From contig WGMA01000076.1 of NCBI GenBank assembly GCA_016125285.1, positions 1 to 38,261 of the forward strand: a DNA stretch of 38,261 nucleotides. The letters are read 5' to 3'. Position numbers and translations under genes: made by a program. Under the pieces are notes generated by a model. It had not been told where the DNA came from. It made no database searches and was given only the letters and a program-made list of their open reading frames with translations. Every line of letters starts with the position of its first letter. The stretch's first letter is position 1. Source of the DNA: Phycisphaera sp. GTDB lineage: Bacteria > Planctomycetota > Phycisphaerae > Phycisphaerales > Zrk34. Positions 9,620 through 18,209 of this stretch are shown piece by piece.

Positions 9620-9721
9620 CTACTTTCTCCCTTTGTCTTCGTCGCGAGGTTTGGTCTCGGTGCTCACACGGCGTTGCCGCGCGAGCGACGATTGCCACGG
9701 TCCGGTCTGCGACTCCTGCAT
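9620..9721 (-). CDS. Possible 33-residue peptide, first ORF of the putative small-ORF unit
   Basis: The ORF begins MQESQTGPWQSSLARQRRVS and ends with TETKPRDEDKGRK. It is highly charged, with no membrane segment. It is supported by a clear AGGAG placed 6-7 bases before the ATG, and it is the first such start after the sigma-54-like site at 9789-9804, about 57 bases from the expected transcription start. No similarity is known to me; it could be a leader peptide. Confidence 0.3.
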   Translation of the reverse strand: MQESQTGPWQSSLARQRRVSTETKPRDEDKGRK

Positions 9722-9788
9722 AACGATCTCCTACGGATTGCCGACGAGTCATCCCGCCGTAGTGTCGTGTCGATTCGCAAGGTCATTA

Positions 9789-9804
9789 CGCAATCACTGT
9801 GCCA
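9789..9804 (-). promoter_or_regulatory. Candidate sigma-54 (-24/-12) promoter
   Basis: The minus strand reads CTGGCAC-AGTGA-TTGCG (9789-9805 including the leading C). It matches the conserved YTGGCAC-N5-TTGC core of sigma-54 promoters exactly; only the last preferred W is a G. The expected transcription start is near 9779. It faces the short ORFs at 9620-9721, 9305-9604 and 9009-9308, not the deacylase. No enhancer-binding-protein site was identified. Confidence 0.45.
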
Positions 9805-9962
9805 GTTGCCGACAAGCCGCCCCCAGGCGAGGAAAATACCGATCAAACGCCGTAGAATCGGCCGATAGATTCAAACGACGCCCGCACCGGGGCGCATCCG
9901 GCGTGCAGCGCGTGGGCAACCGCTCACCGGATGCTCAATATTCAGGCGGATCCGTATTCGTC

Positions 9963-11624
9963 ATGCTCGACATTCGGTTCGACAACGCGCGACTGTTCAC
10001 CGGCGACGCCCCCGACGACGCCTCCGGCAAGGTCCCCGTCGCCGCACAGGGCGAGACACGCACCGTCGGCGTCCGCGACGGGCGCATCGTCCTCAACGAC
10101 ACGCTCTGCTCCGACACGCCGCCCGACGCACGCCGTGTGATCGACGCCAACGGCGCCGCCCTGTGCCCCGGCTTCATCGACATCCACGCCCACTCCGACT
10201 ACGCCGCGCTCTACGCCCCCACCGCGCTGAGCAAGGTCCTCGCCGGGTACACCACGGAGCTCAACGGCAACTGCGGCATGGGCGCGTTCCCGCTGCAAGG
10301 CCCGATGCTCGACTACCGCCAGGCCGAGTACGCCCCCTACGGGCTGACCATCGACTGGCACACCGTCGACGAATACTTCGACCGCTGCGCCGCGCGGCCG
10401 ATGGCGCTGAACCAGGGCCTGCTGCTCGGCCAGGGCACGCTGCGCGGGTCGATCTGCGGGTTCGACAACCGCCCCGCCACCGCCGAGGAAAAACGCGCCA
10501 TGCGCGACCACGTCGTGCACGCCATGGAGCGAGGCTGCTACGGCATGTCGACCGGCCTGGTCTACGCGCCAGGCTCCTTCGCGTCACGCGGCGAGATCCT
10601 CCTGCTCGCCGAGATCGTCGCCCACTACGGCGGCCTCTACGCCTCACACCTGCGCAGCGAGTCCGACACGCTCAGCGAGGCGCTCGACGAGTTCCTGTCC
10701 GTATGCGAGCACACGCTCTGCCGCGCCCAGTACAGCCACATCAAGGCCGCGGGACCCCGCAACTGGCACAAGGTCAAAGAGGTCCGCCAGCGCATGGACG
10801 CCGCCCGCGCCAGGGGCGTCGAGCTCTACGGCGACCGCTACCCGTACAACGCCAGCTGCACCGACCTGGCCACGATCCTGCTGCCCAATGACGCGCTGAG
10901 CGGCGGGCCCGCGGCGATCGTCGAACGCCTGCGCGACCGCGACACGCGCGCCGAGCTCAAGCGGCGCATCATCGAACGCGAGCAGATCGACGTCGACGGA
11001 CCCGGCTGGTACGACCGCGTGATGATCTCCGCCGTGCACGACCCGGCGCTCCGCCCCGCCGAGGGACGCACGCTGGCCAAGTGGGCCGCGCAGTCGAACC
11101 ACGAGGGCGACCCGCTCGACGCCGCGTTCGATCTGGTCATCACCGACGGCGCGCTGACGTACGCGATCCACTTTTCGATGAGCGACGAGAACCTGCGTGA
11201 GATCCTGTCGTGGTCCGACGTGATGATCGGCTCCGACGCGTGCATCCGCGACAAGGTCGGCGACGCCTGCGACGACCACCCGCACCCCCGCGCCTTCGGC
11301 ACCCCCGCCCGCGTGCTCGGCCAGTTCGCCCGCGACGCCGGGCTCATCGACCTCGTCACCGCCATCCACAAACAGACCGGCATGCCCGCCGACGTCATGC
11401 GGCTCAAGAACCGCGGCCGCATCCGCAACGGCTACGCCGCCGATCTCGTCGTCTTCGACCCCGACACCATCGCCGACCGCGCCACGTACGAATCCCCCGC
11501 GCAGACCCCCGCCGGGATCAAGTGGGTCATCATCAACGGCACGGTCGTCGCGGAACCGAACGGCGACAACACCGCGTCACCGACGGGCAAGACGCCGGGG
11601 CAACTGCTCAAGTTCCGCGGGTGA
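9963..11624 (+). CDS. N-acyl-D-amino-acid deacylase (amidohydrolase superfamily)
   Basis: This 553-residue enzyme should hydrolyse the acyl group from N-acyl-D-amino acids or related D-residue peptides using a bound zinc. Visible family marks are the metal-binding DIHAHSDYA (H75, H77), the bridging cysteine in NGNCGMG (C104), ASHLRSES (H229), QYSHIKAAG (H259), the catalytic aspartate in IGSDACIRD (D425), and HPHPRAFGT. The C-terminus GYAADLVVFDPDTIAD is the usual amidohydrolase strand. The start at 9963 begins the N-terminal beta domain (MLDIRFDNARLFTG); its Shine-Dalgarno is poor. No signal peptide is evident, so it is probably cytoplasmic. The real substrate is unknown; a link to the nearby peptide transporter is only suggestive. 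Confidence 0.9.
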   Translation: MLDIRFDNARLFTGDAPDDASGKVPVAAQGETRTVGVRDGRIVLNDTLCSDTPPDARRVIDANGAALCPGFIDIHAHSDYAALYAPTALSKVLAGYTTELNGNCGMGAFPLQGPMLDYRQAEYAPYGLTIDWHTVDEYFDRCAARPMALNQGLLLGQGTLRGSICGFDNRPATAEEKRAMRDHVVHAMERGCYGMSTGLVYAPGSFASRGEILLLAEIVAHYGGLYASHLRSESDTLSEALDEFLSVCEHTLCRAQYSHIKAAGPRNWHKVKEVRQRMDAARARGVELYGDRYPYNASCTDLATILLPNDALSGGPAAIVERLRDRDTRAELKRRIIEREQIDVDGPGWYDRVMISAVHDPALRPAEGRTLAKWAAQSNHEGDPLDAAFDLVITDGALTYAIHFSMSDENLREILSWSDVMIGSDACIRDKVGDACDDHPHPRAFGTPARVLGQFARDAGLIDLVTAIHKQTGMPADVMRLKNRGRIRNGYAADLVVFDPDTIADRATYESPAQTPAGIKWVIINGTVVAEPNGDNTASPTGKTPGQLLKFRG

Positions 11625-11700
11625 CCCCCACTCAACGCCACGCCGCCGGGATCGGGCCGGCACGGTCCGGCTCGGAATGCTCGCCCCCGATACCGCGTCA

Positions 11701-11816
11701 ATTTTGCTCGATCCCGCCAAAATATTCGTTTAGATTAGAGATTCCGGGGGAATCTTTACCTACGTATCAGTTAAACCGCCACGCATCAATCCTTGCCGTC
11801 AAGGAGCGATCCAATG
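11701..11816 (+). promoter_or_regulatory. Conserved upstream block, copy 1
   Basis: In order it has ATTTTGCT and ATCCCGC (11701-11717), TAGATT at 11731-11736, CTTTACC ending at 11760, then GGAGCGATC (11803-11811) and ATGGG (11814). The same words with nearly the same spacing occur at 12728-12846. The TTGCTC to TAGATT spacing is 21 bases in both copies, too long for a normal sigma-70 promoter, so another sigma factor or an RNA element is possible. Confidence 0.5.
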
Positions 11817-11866
11817 GGCCACGCCGACACCGCCAGCCGGAGCCGCGCGATCACCGCAAAAAAGGC

Positions 11867-11895
11867 TTCCGATCCGGGACCCGGTCGTTTATACT
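11867..11895 (+). promoter_or_regulatory. Possible sigma-70 promoter just before the prepilin start
   Basis: TTCCGA (11867-11872) and TATACT (11890-11895) are 17 bases apart, about 39 bases before the ATG at 11934. This site lies in the stretch that is absent from the second copy of the block. Confidence 0.4.
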
Positions 11896-11933
11896 TGGGC
11901 CATCCCAATCGGAGTCGTGGCTGCGAGGACCTT

Positions 11934-12704
11934 ATGCGCCTTCGACTCTGTTGCACCCGCCTCAACACAACCAGCCTCACTGACTCGCCACGGTGTTTGT
12001 CCGCGCCGACCTCGCGGCGTGGTTTCACGCTCGTTGAGCTGGTAGTGGTCGTGTCGATCATCACGCTGCTGATCGCGATCCTGCTGCCGGCGATGAAGCA
12101 GGCGAAGACCAACGCGCGTACCGTGCGGTGCCAGATCAACGAGCGGCAGCTGATGCAGGCGCAGCACATGTACGCGTCGGACAACTACGGCATCCCGGCG
12201 CACTCGAACTGGCTGAGCAACGAGAACGGCGGCGCGAACGACATGAAGTACGCCGGGTGGCTGTACAAGTGGCCGAAGCGTGCCAAGCTCAAGGACATCG
12301 AGGCCGGGGCGCTGTGGCGGTACCTCAACGATTACGACATCTACCGATGCCAGGAGCACGCCAAGCCGTGGGGCGGCACCGAGCGGATCACCAGCTACTG
12401 CCTCAACGGCTCGCTGGTGTTCTTCGGCAAGAACAACTACGCGTTCCCGCTGAACCGCTGGCGGCCGGACGACATCTGGTACTGGGAAACCGACGAGAAC
12501 AGCAACTGGTGGAACGACGGGTCGAACTTCCCGCGTGAGTTCGCCACCGGACGCCACGACCTCGGCGGCAACCGCGGCGCGGGCAACGTGGCGACCATGG
12601 ACGGCGGCGTCGAGTGGCTCAGCATCCAGGACTACCACGATCTGGCGTTCTCCAGCAAACGCACACGCCTGTGGAACGTGCCCAACGACGCCAACGGGCG
12701 GTGA
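11934..12704 (+). CDS. Prepilin-like protein
   Basis: This protein of 256 residues has a 30-residue basic leader ending SAPTSRRG, then FTLVELVVVVSIITLLIAIL, the prepilin cleavage and membrane helix (cut expected G30/F31). The tail GRHDLGGNRGAGNVATMDGG is a stretched form of the H-X9-DG motif, followed by EWL. Trp and Asn are frequent in the middle part. The ATG at 11934 has GAGG 5 bases upstream. An alternative ATG at 11814 has AGGAG and lies in frame, giving a 70-residue leader; the shorter start is preferred on leader length. It shares its upstream block with the next gene, so the two are probably paralogues under common control. Confidence 0.88.
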   Translation: MRLRLCCTRLNTTSLTDSPRCLSAPTSRRGFTLVELVVVVSIITLLIAILLPAMKQAKTNARTVRCQINERQLMQAQHMYASDNYGIPAHSNWLSNENGGANDMKYAGWLYKWPKRAKLKDIEAGALWRYLNDYDIYRCQEHAKPWGGTERITSYCLNGSLVFFGKNNYAFPLNRWRPDDIWYWETDENSNWWNDGSNFPREFATGRHDLGGNRGAGNVATMDGGVEWLSIQDYHDLAFSSKRTRLWNVPNDANGR

Positions 12705-12727
12705 CCGCCGCGCCCGATTCCGCATAG

Positions 12728-12846
12728 ATTTTGCTTAATCCCGCGCGTGTGCCGTGGTACAATCTGCTCGGCTGAGGACAATTCTTTACCGATAGCCTGA
12801 ACAGACAAGTGTCGCCGCCCGCCGGGCATTGGAGCGATCGCATGGG
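12728..12846 (+). promoter_or_regulatory. Conserved upstream block, copy 2
   Basis: ATTTTGCT and ATCCCGC (12728-12744), TACAAT (12758-12763), CTTTACC ending at 12790, GGAGCGATC (12831-12839) and ATGGG (12842) repeat the arrangement at 11701-11818. The spacing between first and third words differs by only 3 bases. Here GGAGCGATC serves directly as ribosome site of the prepilin gene. Confidence 0.55.
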
Positions 12847-13636
12847 CACGCGTTTGAAGTCGAAAGCCGCACACGCCGCGGGATTCACCCTCATCGAACT
12901 GCTGGTGGTCGTGGCGATCATCGCGCTGCTGATCGCGATCCTGCTGCCGTCGCTGAACCGGGCGCGCGAGTCGGCCCGTCGCGTGGTGTGCTCCAGCCAG
13001 CTCCACCAACTCGCCCTGCTCGACATCACCTACGCCAACGAGAACAAGGGCTACATCATCTCCGGCAAGCGCGACAACGGCGTCGAGCACACGCCGTGGA
13101 TCTCCAGCAAGATGCACGCCTACTACCTGACGTACACCGGCATCCCCGAGGGCGCGGTCAAGGCGCCCAGCGGCGGCATCTACGACAAGGGACGCAGCCC
13201 CATGCTGACGTGCCCGAACTACGGCGAGGGGTTCGGCAGCACCGCACGCGTCGTCAACGTCGGCTGGGTCATCGGCTACAACTACCTCGGCGGCCACCCC
13301 GCCATCGAGAAGTTCAACCACGACAACCCCATCGCCGGCAGCACCAACGGCCAGTGGCAGTCCGCGATCAGCATGACCGACATCGGCACCGCCACGCTCT
13401 GGGCCGACTACAACAGCTGGTCGCCCGACGGATGGACCTTCATCGCCCACACCAACTACGGCCCGCTCGACATCGATGGCTACTACAACCGCTCGGTCGG
13501 CAACACGCGGCCCGAAGAGGTCGGCGGCGCCGGCGGCAACGTCAGCACGCTCGACGGCGCCGTCGTCTGGAAGTCGCTCGACGAGATGAACGAGCACCAC
13601 TCGCACACCAGCTTCCGCTACCCGGCGTACTGGTGA
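12842..13636 (+). CDS. Prepilin-like protein
   Basis: This 264-residue protein has a short basic leader ([14 protein letters not shown]) followed by [20 protein letters not shown], with cleavage expected after G14. The next helix continues [20 protein letters not shown], which is typical of planctomycete pseudopilins. Near the C-terminus, [19 protein letters not shown] is the DG-containing motif shared with the other three copies, but the histidine before it is missing. GGAG is placed 7 bases before the ATG; the frame upstream to 12809 is not used. It lies 137 bases downstream of its paralogue on the same strand, with its own copy of the conserved block between. Confidence 0.92.
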   Translation: MGTRLKSKAAHAAGFTLIELLVVVAIIALLIAILLPSLNRARESARRVVCSSQLHQLALLDITYANENKGYIISGKRDNGVEHTPWISSKMHAYYLTYTGIPEGAVKAPSGGIYDKGRSPMLTCPNYGEGFGSTARVVNVGWVIGYNYLGGHPAIEKFNHDNPIAGSTNGQWQSAISMTDIGTATLWADYNSWSPDGWTFIAHTNYGPLDIDGYYNRSVGNTRPEEVGGAGGNVSTLDGAVVWKSLDEMNEHHSHTSFRYPAYW

Positions 13637-13750
13637 TCCACGCTTCACGCGCGGGGCAGATCACACCGCCACGACCCGGCAGGAAAACGCCGTTCCTTCC
13701 GCCTATCGTGACCGCGACATCTCATCCCCCCAGCCACAGGAGCTTAGGAC

Positions 13751-15148
<1,398 letters not shown>

Positions 15149-15151
15149 AAC

Positions 15152-15173
15152 CCCTCTCCCTCGAGGGAGAGGG
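15152..15173. repeat. 22-bp perfect palindrome between convergent genes
   Basis: CCCTCTCCCTC is followed directly by GAGGGAGAGGG. The same arms, with a 3-base loop, recur at 34818-34838, and a half site is present at 38120-38129. There is no T-run on either side, so termination is possible but not of the standard kind. Confidence 0.6.
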
Positions 15174-15196
15174 AGTTCACGCGGCTCGCCCCAACC

Positions 15197-15937
15197 TCAC
15201 CACCACCCCTTGATGTCACCCTGCGTGCGCGCCGAGTGCTTGGTCAGTTCGTGCTGGTAGCGCCAGCTGACCGACCCGTCGAGATACGTGGAGTTGACGC
15301 CCTCGCCGCCGAGTTCGCCGGGGTCGAGGATCTGCCCGGACATCGTGACCTCCGAGCCGCGGTTCGTGTGCGGCAGCGAGGTGACGTTGGGGATCAGCGT
15401 GCCCTGCTCGACGACGTCGGACGCGAAGATGAGGTTGCCGGGGTCGCTCATGCGGCGCGGGGATCGCAGCCACTTGTTGTCGGGATCGTCGCCCTTCCAC
15501 GGCAGCGCCTTGACCGAGCCGCGCCCGTACAGCGAGTAGAACCCCAGCCGGTGCATCGGCTTGGCCAGGCGCAGCTCCCAGTCGCGCCGGTTCGGGCAGT
15601 AGAGGATGTCCAGCTGCCTGGCGTCGTTGAGCGCCGCGGGGACCTGCGGCTCGAGGCCGACGCGTTCCTCGAACTGCCGGAACAGCGCGTCGGGGATCCA
15701 GCTGACGTGATCCGAATACGCCGGCCAGGTCACCGGCAGCTCGCCGTGCTCATCCACCGCGATGCCGATGACCAGCATGTGCATCTGCCGCTGCCGCGAC
15801 GCGCACACCGCGCGGCGCGCGATCTCGTGGCTCCGGCTCATCGTCGGCAGCAGGATCGACACCAGCAGCACGATGATCGACATCACCACCATCAGCTCGA
15901 CGACCGTGAACCCGTACACGACTCTGGCAACCTTCAT
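15197..15937 (-). CDS. Prepilin-like protein in the sigma/FecR operon
   Basis: The protein has 246 residues and a very short leader (MKVARVVYG), followed by FTVVELMVVMSIIVLLVSIL with the conserved glutamate at +5. The tail GGEGVNSTYLDGSVSWRY carries the DG motif common to the prepilins of this window. The ATG at 15937 was chosen over the one at 15967 because GGAG lies 8 bases upstream and the leader length then fits the family. It begins 26 bases after the FecR-like gene stops, so it is the third gene of an operon with the sigma factor and FecR-like protein. Confidence 0.9.
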   Translation of the reverse strand: MKVARVVYGFTVVELMVVMSIIVLLVSILLPTMSRSHEIARRAVCASRQRQMHMLVIGIAVDEHGELPVTWPAYSDHVSWIPDALFRQFEERVGLEPQVPAALNDARQLDILYCPNRRDWELRLAKPMHRLGFYSLYGRGSVKALPWKGDDPDNKWLRSPRRMSDPGNLIFASDVVEQGTLIPNVTSLPHTNRGSEVTMSGQILDPGELGGEGVNSTYLDGSVSWRYQHELTKHSARTQGDIKGWW

Positions 15938-15963
15938 CTCTAGTTCTCCGGCTATGGCTTGTT

Positions 15964-17493
15964 TCACCTGCTCGGCGCGTCCGGCGACGATCGCGTGATC
16001 ACGCGGAAGTTGTCGCCGATCAGCGCCTTGTCCTTGTTAAACCGCCGCCGCGACACGCCGAGGTCCACGCGCAGCGTGTGCCGGTCCGCGTCCAGCGTCA
16101 GTCGATCGTTCGAGCCTTCCCGCACCGCGACGTCCGTATCCGGCTCCAGCTGCAGCGTGTCGGCGTAGACCACGTGCGGCGAACGCAGCTTCGCCGTGCC
16201 ACGATTCACCGCGTCCGTCGCGGCGACCACCGCGACGATCTCTCCGTCGAACCGGAGCTCGCCCTGGATGCGCTGATACGCGTCGCTGTTGCTCTGCGGC
16301 GCGAACCGCACGAGGTAGCTGCTTACCTTCACGCCCGCGTCGACAAGCACGCCGTGCGTCTGCTCGAACTGACTCACGCTGCCCGGCTCGGACAGCGTCG
16401 CGGGGATCGGATCGCTCAGCGCCACGTCCTGCGACTCGAGCACCACGACCAGCCCGCCGTCGTAGCGCGGCAGCGGGCGGACCGCGTCCGGAGGCTCCGC
16501 GACGTGACCCGCCACACCATCAATCAGCAGCGCCGGCGGGTCCGCGTGATCCACACCCAGACCGGACCGCGCCGCGACCACGAAGCGGAACGGCTCGGCG
16601 GCGGCGCTCGACCGCCCGCCGCTCGTCCCGTCGATCTCGACCGCCTCGCCCGCGCGGAGCGTCACCGCGGACGACTCGGCGGCGCCCAGCGGTCGCACCT
16701 CCACACGCCCCTCGAACACGCTCACGTGCGTGTCGCGCGAACCGCTCACCTCCACGCCGAAACGCGTGCCGAGGTCGACCACCGTGTGCGTCGGCGTCTC
16801 GACCGTGAACCCGTGCGCCCGCTGCGGGACCGTCGCCATCATCCGCCCGCTCCGCAGCCGGCAGCGGTTCGGCCCCACCATCTCCACGTCCGCGGGCCCC
16901 AGCACCGTCACCATCGCCGTCGACCGCATCAACATCTCCACCGATCCGGCGCGCAGCCGGAGCCGACCGCGATCCAGCGACGCGCCCAGGTCCGGCGCGT
17001 CGCCGGTCCCGGGCTCCCACTCCGCTTCCTTCACGTGCGTCAGCGTCGCCACCGCCCCGTCACCATCATCAACCTTCTCCACCGCCACCCGCTCGTCGGT
17101 CGTGCGCGGCGCACGCAACGCCACCACCGCGATCCCCGCGACGATCAAAAGAACGGCGGCCGCGGCGTAGCGAAACAAACTGCTATGCGCGCGGCCGCCG
17201 CGGGCACGGCTCGGTAACTCGTCACTCCCCGCAATCGCCTGTTCGATCCTCCCCACCACCGCCGACGCCTCGTCGCCCGTCAGCGGCTGCGCGACCGGCA
17301 CCGCATCCCACGTCAGCATCGCGTGCAGCTCGGCGCGCTCCGCGACGTACGCACGCAGCGTCGCGTTCTCGACCATCAACGCGTTCAGCCGCGCCATCTC
17401 GGCGTCGCCGATCGCCTGATCGATCAGCCGATCGACGAGCGCGCACAGCTCGGCGTCGAGCCCGTCCACGTGATGATCGTTGCGATCGTTCAC
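15964..17493 (-). CDS. FecR-like protein (putative anti-sigma factor) with an extra C-terminal domain
   Basis: This 509-residue single-pass membrane protein has a cytoplasmic helical N-terminus (about 1-105) that could hold the sigma factor, a transmembrane helix (about 108-126) and a periplasmic FecR domain with the hallmark FTVETPTHTVVDLGTRFGVE. After it comes a further domain of about 180 residues with GVKVSSYLVRFAPQ, LRFDGEIVAVV and the ending DNFRVITRSS. That resembles the beta-sandwich found in exported planctomycete and PEP-CTERM-like proteins. The start is GTG at 17493, overlapping the sigma factor stop by three bases in a GTGA arrangement. It probably passes a surface signal to its sigma partner; the signal is unknown. 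Confidence 0.88.
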   Translation of the reverse strand: MNDRNDHHVDGLDAELCALVDRLIDQAIGDAEMARLNALMVENATLRAYVAERAELHAMLTWDAVPVAQPLTGDEASAVVGRIEQAIAGSDELPSRARGGRAHSSLFRYAAAAVLLIVAGIAVVALRAPRTTDERVAVEKVDDGDGAVATLTHVKEAEWEPGTGDAPDLGASLDRGRLRLRAGSVEMLMRSTAMVTVLGPADVEMVGPNRCRLRSGRMMATVPQRAHGFTVETPTHTVVDLGTRFGVEVSGSRDTHVSVFEGRVEVRPLGAAESSAVTLRAGEAVEIDGTSGGRSSAAAEPFRFVVAARSGLGVDHADPPALLIDGVAGHVAEPPDAVRPLPRYDGGLVVVLESQDVALSDPIPATLSEPGSVSQFEQTHGVLVDAGVKVSSYLVRFAPQSNSDAYQRIQGELRFDGEIVAVVAATDAVNRGTAKLRSPHVVYADTLQLEPDTDVAVREGSNDRLTLDADRHTLRVDLGVSRRRFNKDKALIGDNFRVITRSSPDAPSR

Positions 17494-18014
17494 GCCGCGC
17501 CCTCCCGCGTGAGCCGATGCTCGATGCACCGCTTCAGCGCGTTGCGCACGCGGTACAGCGCCTGCGACACCGCGGCGGTGGATCGCCCCAGCGCATCGGC
17601 GAGCGTCTGCACCGACCCGCCCGGCGCGTAGCGTCGCTGCACCAGCTCGCGCGTGTGCTCCGGCAGGTCACGCAGGCACTCGCGCAGCGCCGCCCGCTTG
17701 TCGGCCCGCGCGGGCCGCGCCGCCGCGTCCTCCGCCATCAGCCGCACCACCTCGTCGCTGAACCGCAGCTTGTCCCGCCGGTTCTTCGTCAGCCACGTCA
17801 TCACCTCGTACCGCGCCACCTCGTGCGCCAGCGCGTCGAGGTTGTGGATCTCCTCCTCGCCGTCGCACTTCTTCCACAGGCTCAGGTTCGTCTCCTGCAG
17901 CACGTCCCACGCCGCGTCACGGTTCGGCAGCAGCGAGAAGATGTACCCGTACAACGCCGGCTGACGATCGGTCAGCACGCGAACGAAGTTGTCCTGGCGG
18001 TCTTGTTTCGACAT
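17490..18014 (-). CDS. ECF-type sigma-70 family RNA polymerase sigma factor
   Basis: This 174-residue protein belongs to the planctomycete/verrucomicrobial branch of small sigma factors. Region 2 is visible as FVRVLTDRQPALYGYIFSLL and ...RDAAWDVLQETNLSLWKK, and region 4 as LRECLRDLPEHTRELVQRRY with the HTH GGSVQTLADALGRSTAAVSQ. It should direct RNA polymerase to its own regulon when the FecR-like partner releases it. The ATG at 18014 has only a weak ribosome site. It heads an operon continuing with the FecR-like gene (overlapping start) and a prepilin. An AT-rich patch at 18066-18085 in the otherwise GC-rich upstream region is a candidate promoter site. Confidence 0.93.
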   Translation of the reverse strand: MSKQDRQDNFVRVLTDRQPALYGYIFSLLPNRDAAWDVLQETNLSLWKKCDGEEEIHNLDALAHEVARYEVMTWLTKNRRDKLRFSDEVVRLMAEDAAARPARADKRAALRECLRDLPEHTRELVQRRYAPGGSVQTLADALGRSTAAVSQALYRVRNALKRCIEHRLTREGAA

Positions 18015-18209
18015 GATTCGGCTCTATGGGTTAGGGACACTGCACGGGCCGATCTAACGCGCACGCGAAAGATATTTTTTGCCCGCCGGATACCCAACGA
18101 ACCAAACCCCGTCATCGCATTACGCAAACGCCGCAATCGGGTGAGCAAACGCCTCAGCGGACGCGTGTGGACACCCCGACTTACATCGATGCACTGAAAA
18201 AACGACTGA

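Larger units (their letters stand above)
9309..9962. other. Long region before the deacylase without a recognised gene
   Basis: This 650-base region is pyrimidine-rich on the plus strand and lower in GC than flanking genes. The plus frame upstream of the deacylase is open back to 9372, but the translation is Ser/Arg/Pro-rich and unlike the family, so it is not counted as coding. What it does hold, on the minus strand, is the sigma-54-like site, the short ORFs and the 9589-9610 hairpin. A structured RNA cannot be excluded. Confidence 0.5.
11625..11933. other. Prepilin upstream region with conserved block
   Basis: This 309-base region holds an AT-rich promoter-like part at 11698-11780, an AGGAG-ATG pair at 11803-11816 and a second promoter-like pair at 11867-11895. 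No separate gene is seen. The first 190 bases resemble the region in front of the next prepilin gene (see the entry at 11701-11816). Confidence 0.6.

Noticed and set aside
9372-9962. 197-codon N-terminal extension of the deacylase
   Set aside because: Ser/Arg/Pro-rich, no similarity to the family, and it overlaps independent signals on the other strand. The conserved beta domain begins at 9963.
15152-15173. 22-bp palindrome as an intrinsic terminator
   Set aside because: No T-run on either strand and almost no loop; listed as a repeat instead.
17493-17529. Earlier start for the FecR-like protein
   Set aside because: The GTG overlapping the sigma stop gives a standard coupled start; the extra 12 residues add no fold.
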